Shown here one piece after another: positions 63,621 to 64,000 of a stretch of 64,000 bases of DNA (positions are counted from its first letter, which is position 1; each line of letters opens with the position of its first letter). The DNA comes from Erwinia amylovora (GTDB taxonomy: Bacteria > Pseudomonadota > Gammaproteobacteria > Enterobacterales > Enterobacteriaceae), in the NCBI RefSeq assembly GCF_017161565.1, contig NZ_CP066796.1, forward strand, positions 124,001-188,000. Direction: 5' to 3'. Below the pieces are notes generated by a model. The model worked only from the letters and a program-made list of their open reading frames with translations, was not told where the DNA came from and did not search any database. Position numbers and translations under genes: made by a program.

Positions 63621-64000
63621 ATGAAAATCTCTAAAGGTAGTGCGTTGCTGGCAGGCTGTATGGCTTTGGCAATCGGCCACGCGGCGTTGGCAAAAGACAT
63701 CAAGGTGGCGATTGTTGGCGCCATGTCCGGCCCGGTGGCGCAATACGGTGATATGGAGTTCACCGGCGCCAAACAGGCGATTGCGGATATTAATGCTAAA
63801 GGCGGCGTTAACGGCAGTAAGCTGATTGGCGTGGAATACGACGATGCCTGCGATCCAAAACAGGCGGTGGCGGTAGCCAACAAGGTGATCAATGACGGTA
63901 TCCGTTATGTCATCGGCCATCTGTGTTCCTCATCGACGCAGCCAGCATCGGACATCTATGAAGATGAAGGCGTGCTGATGATTACCCCAGCCGCGACTGC
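63621..64000 (+). CDS. livK: Branched-chain amino-acid ABC transporter substrate-binding protein (LivK/LivJ type), N-terminal part
   Basis: The frame runs off the right edge after 126 codons. A signal peptide ([20 protein letters not shown], cleavage after AALA) precedes [20 protein letters not shown], a segment almost identical to E. coli Liv[21 protein letters not shown] and [20 protein letters not shown] follow. Such proteins deliver leucine, isoleucine and valine to LivHMGF. GTAAGG lies just before ATG 63621. In E. coli both livJ and livK lie near here; which paralogue this is cannot be settled from the N-terminus, though LivK fits slightly better. Confidence 0.88.
   Translation, partial: MKISKGSALLAGCMALAIGHAALAKDIKVAIVGAMSGPVAQYGDMEFTGAKQAIADINAKGGVNGSKLIGVEYDDACDPKQAVAVANKVINDGIRYVIGHLCSSSTQPASDIYEDEGVLMITPAAT

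Overview
The window reads as a chromosomal segment of an enterobacterium of the Erwinia/Pantoea group. Nearly all housekeeping proteins are close to Escherichia coli orthologues, and two long stretches keep E. coli gene order: gor...rlmJ...prlC-rsmJ-uspA-uspB-pitA-yhiN (12.6-28.3 kb) and dcrB-yhhQ-tusA-zntA-yhhN-yhhL-rsmD-ftsY-ftsE-ftsX-rpoH-panZ-liv (52.2-64.0 kb). An AvrE/DspE-like protein between rlmJ and prlC points to a plant-associated Erwinia-type host. The genus is an inference; no rRNA gene is present to confirm it.

Layout. 0-1.6 kb: end of a siderophore-interacting protein, a frameshifted LysR regulator and a small MarA/SoxS-like regulator. 2.0-4.2 kb: a decayed lipase-type type VI effector gene (one frameshift, one nonsense codon) overlapping an intact ankyrin-repeat lipoprotein that looks like its immunity protein. 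4.7-11.2 kb: yqhA, a Tat-exported esterase, a LysR regulator divergent from a Rieske oxygenase/reductase pair, a cytochrome b561 and a chloroperoxidase-like hydrolase. 11.6-12.4 kb: a decayed membrane-protein gene. 12.6-28.3 kb: the gor to yhiN core, interrupted by rbn, by an A+T-rich insert carrying the 896-aa AvrE/DspE-like gene plus a 154-aa gene, and by a CPBP protease. 28.3-33.7 kb: a broken amino-acid permease, an AraC regulator and a three-gene amine/amino-acid catabolic operon (ornithine-cyclodeaminase family, RidA, FAD oxidase). 34-41 kb: an orphan LuxR-type regulator in A+T-rich DNA, a zinc alcohol dehydrogenase, proP, a CSS-EAL c-di-GMP phosphodiesterase and tqsA. 41.9-52.1 kb: a myo-inositol catabolism cluster iolA-iolB / iolR / iolC / iolD-iolG-iolE with no transporter inside it. 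52.2-64 kb: the dcrB to liv core, including a zntA promoter with a ZntR-type dyad and a sigma-E-type rpoH promoter.

How the genes work together. The iol genes encode inositol dehydrogenase (IolG), dehydratase (IolE), ring hydrolase (IolD), isomerase (IolB), kinase with fused aldolase-like domain (IolC) and semialdehyde dehydrogenase (IolA), with an RpiR-type repressor and GAAA...TTTC inverted repeats at the promoters. The 28-34 kb cluster looks like uptake, regulation and oxidation of one nitrogenous compound, but its permease is disrupted. ftsY-ftsE-ftsX-rpoH links membrane-protein targeting, division and heat shock, and prlC has a candidate sigma-32 promoter.

Most noteworthy are the half-size AvrE/DspE-like gene with its small partner, the decayed effector with preserved immunity gene, four independently broken genes, a tandem pair of ERIC-like repeats upstream of tusA, and a 16-unit hexanucleotide repeat inside ftsY.
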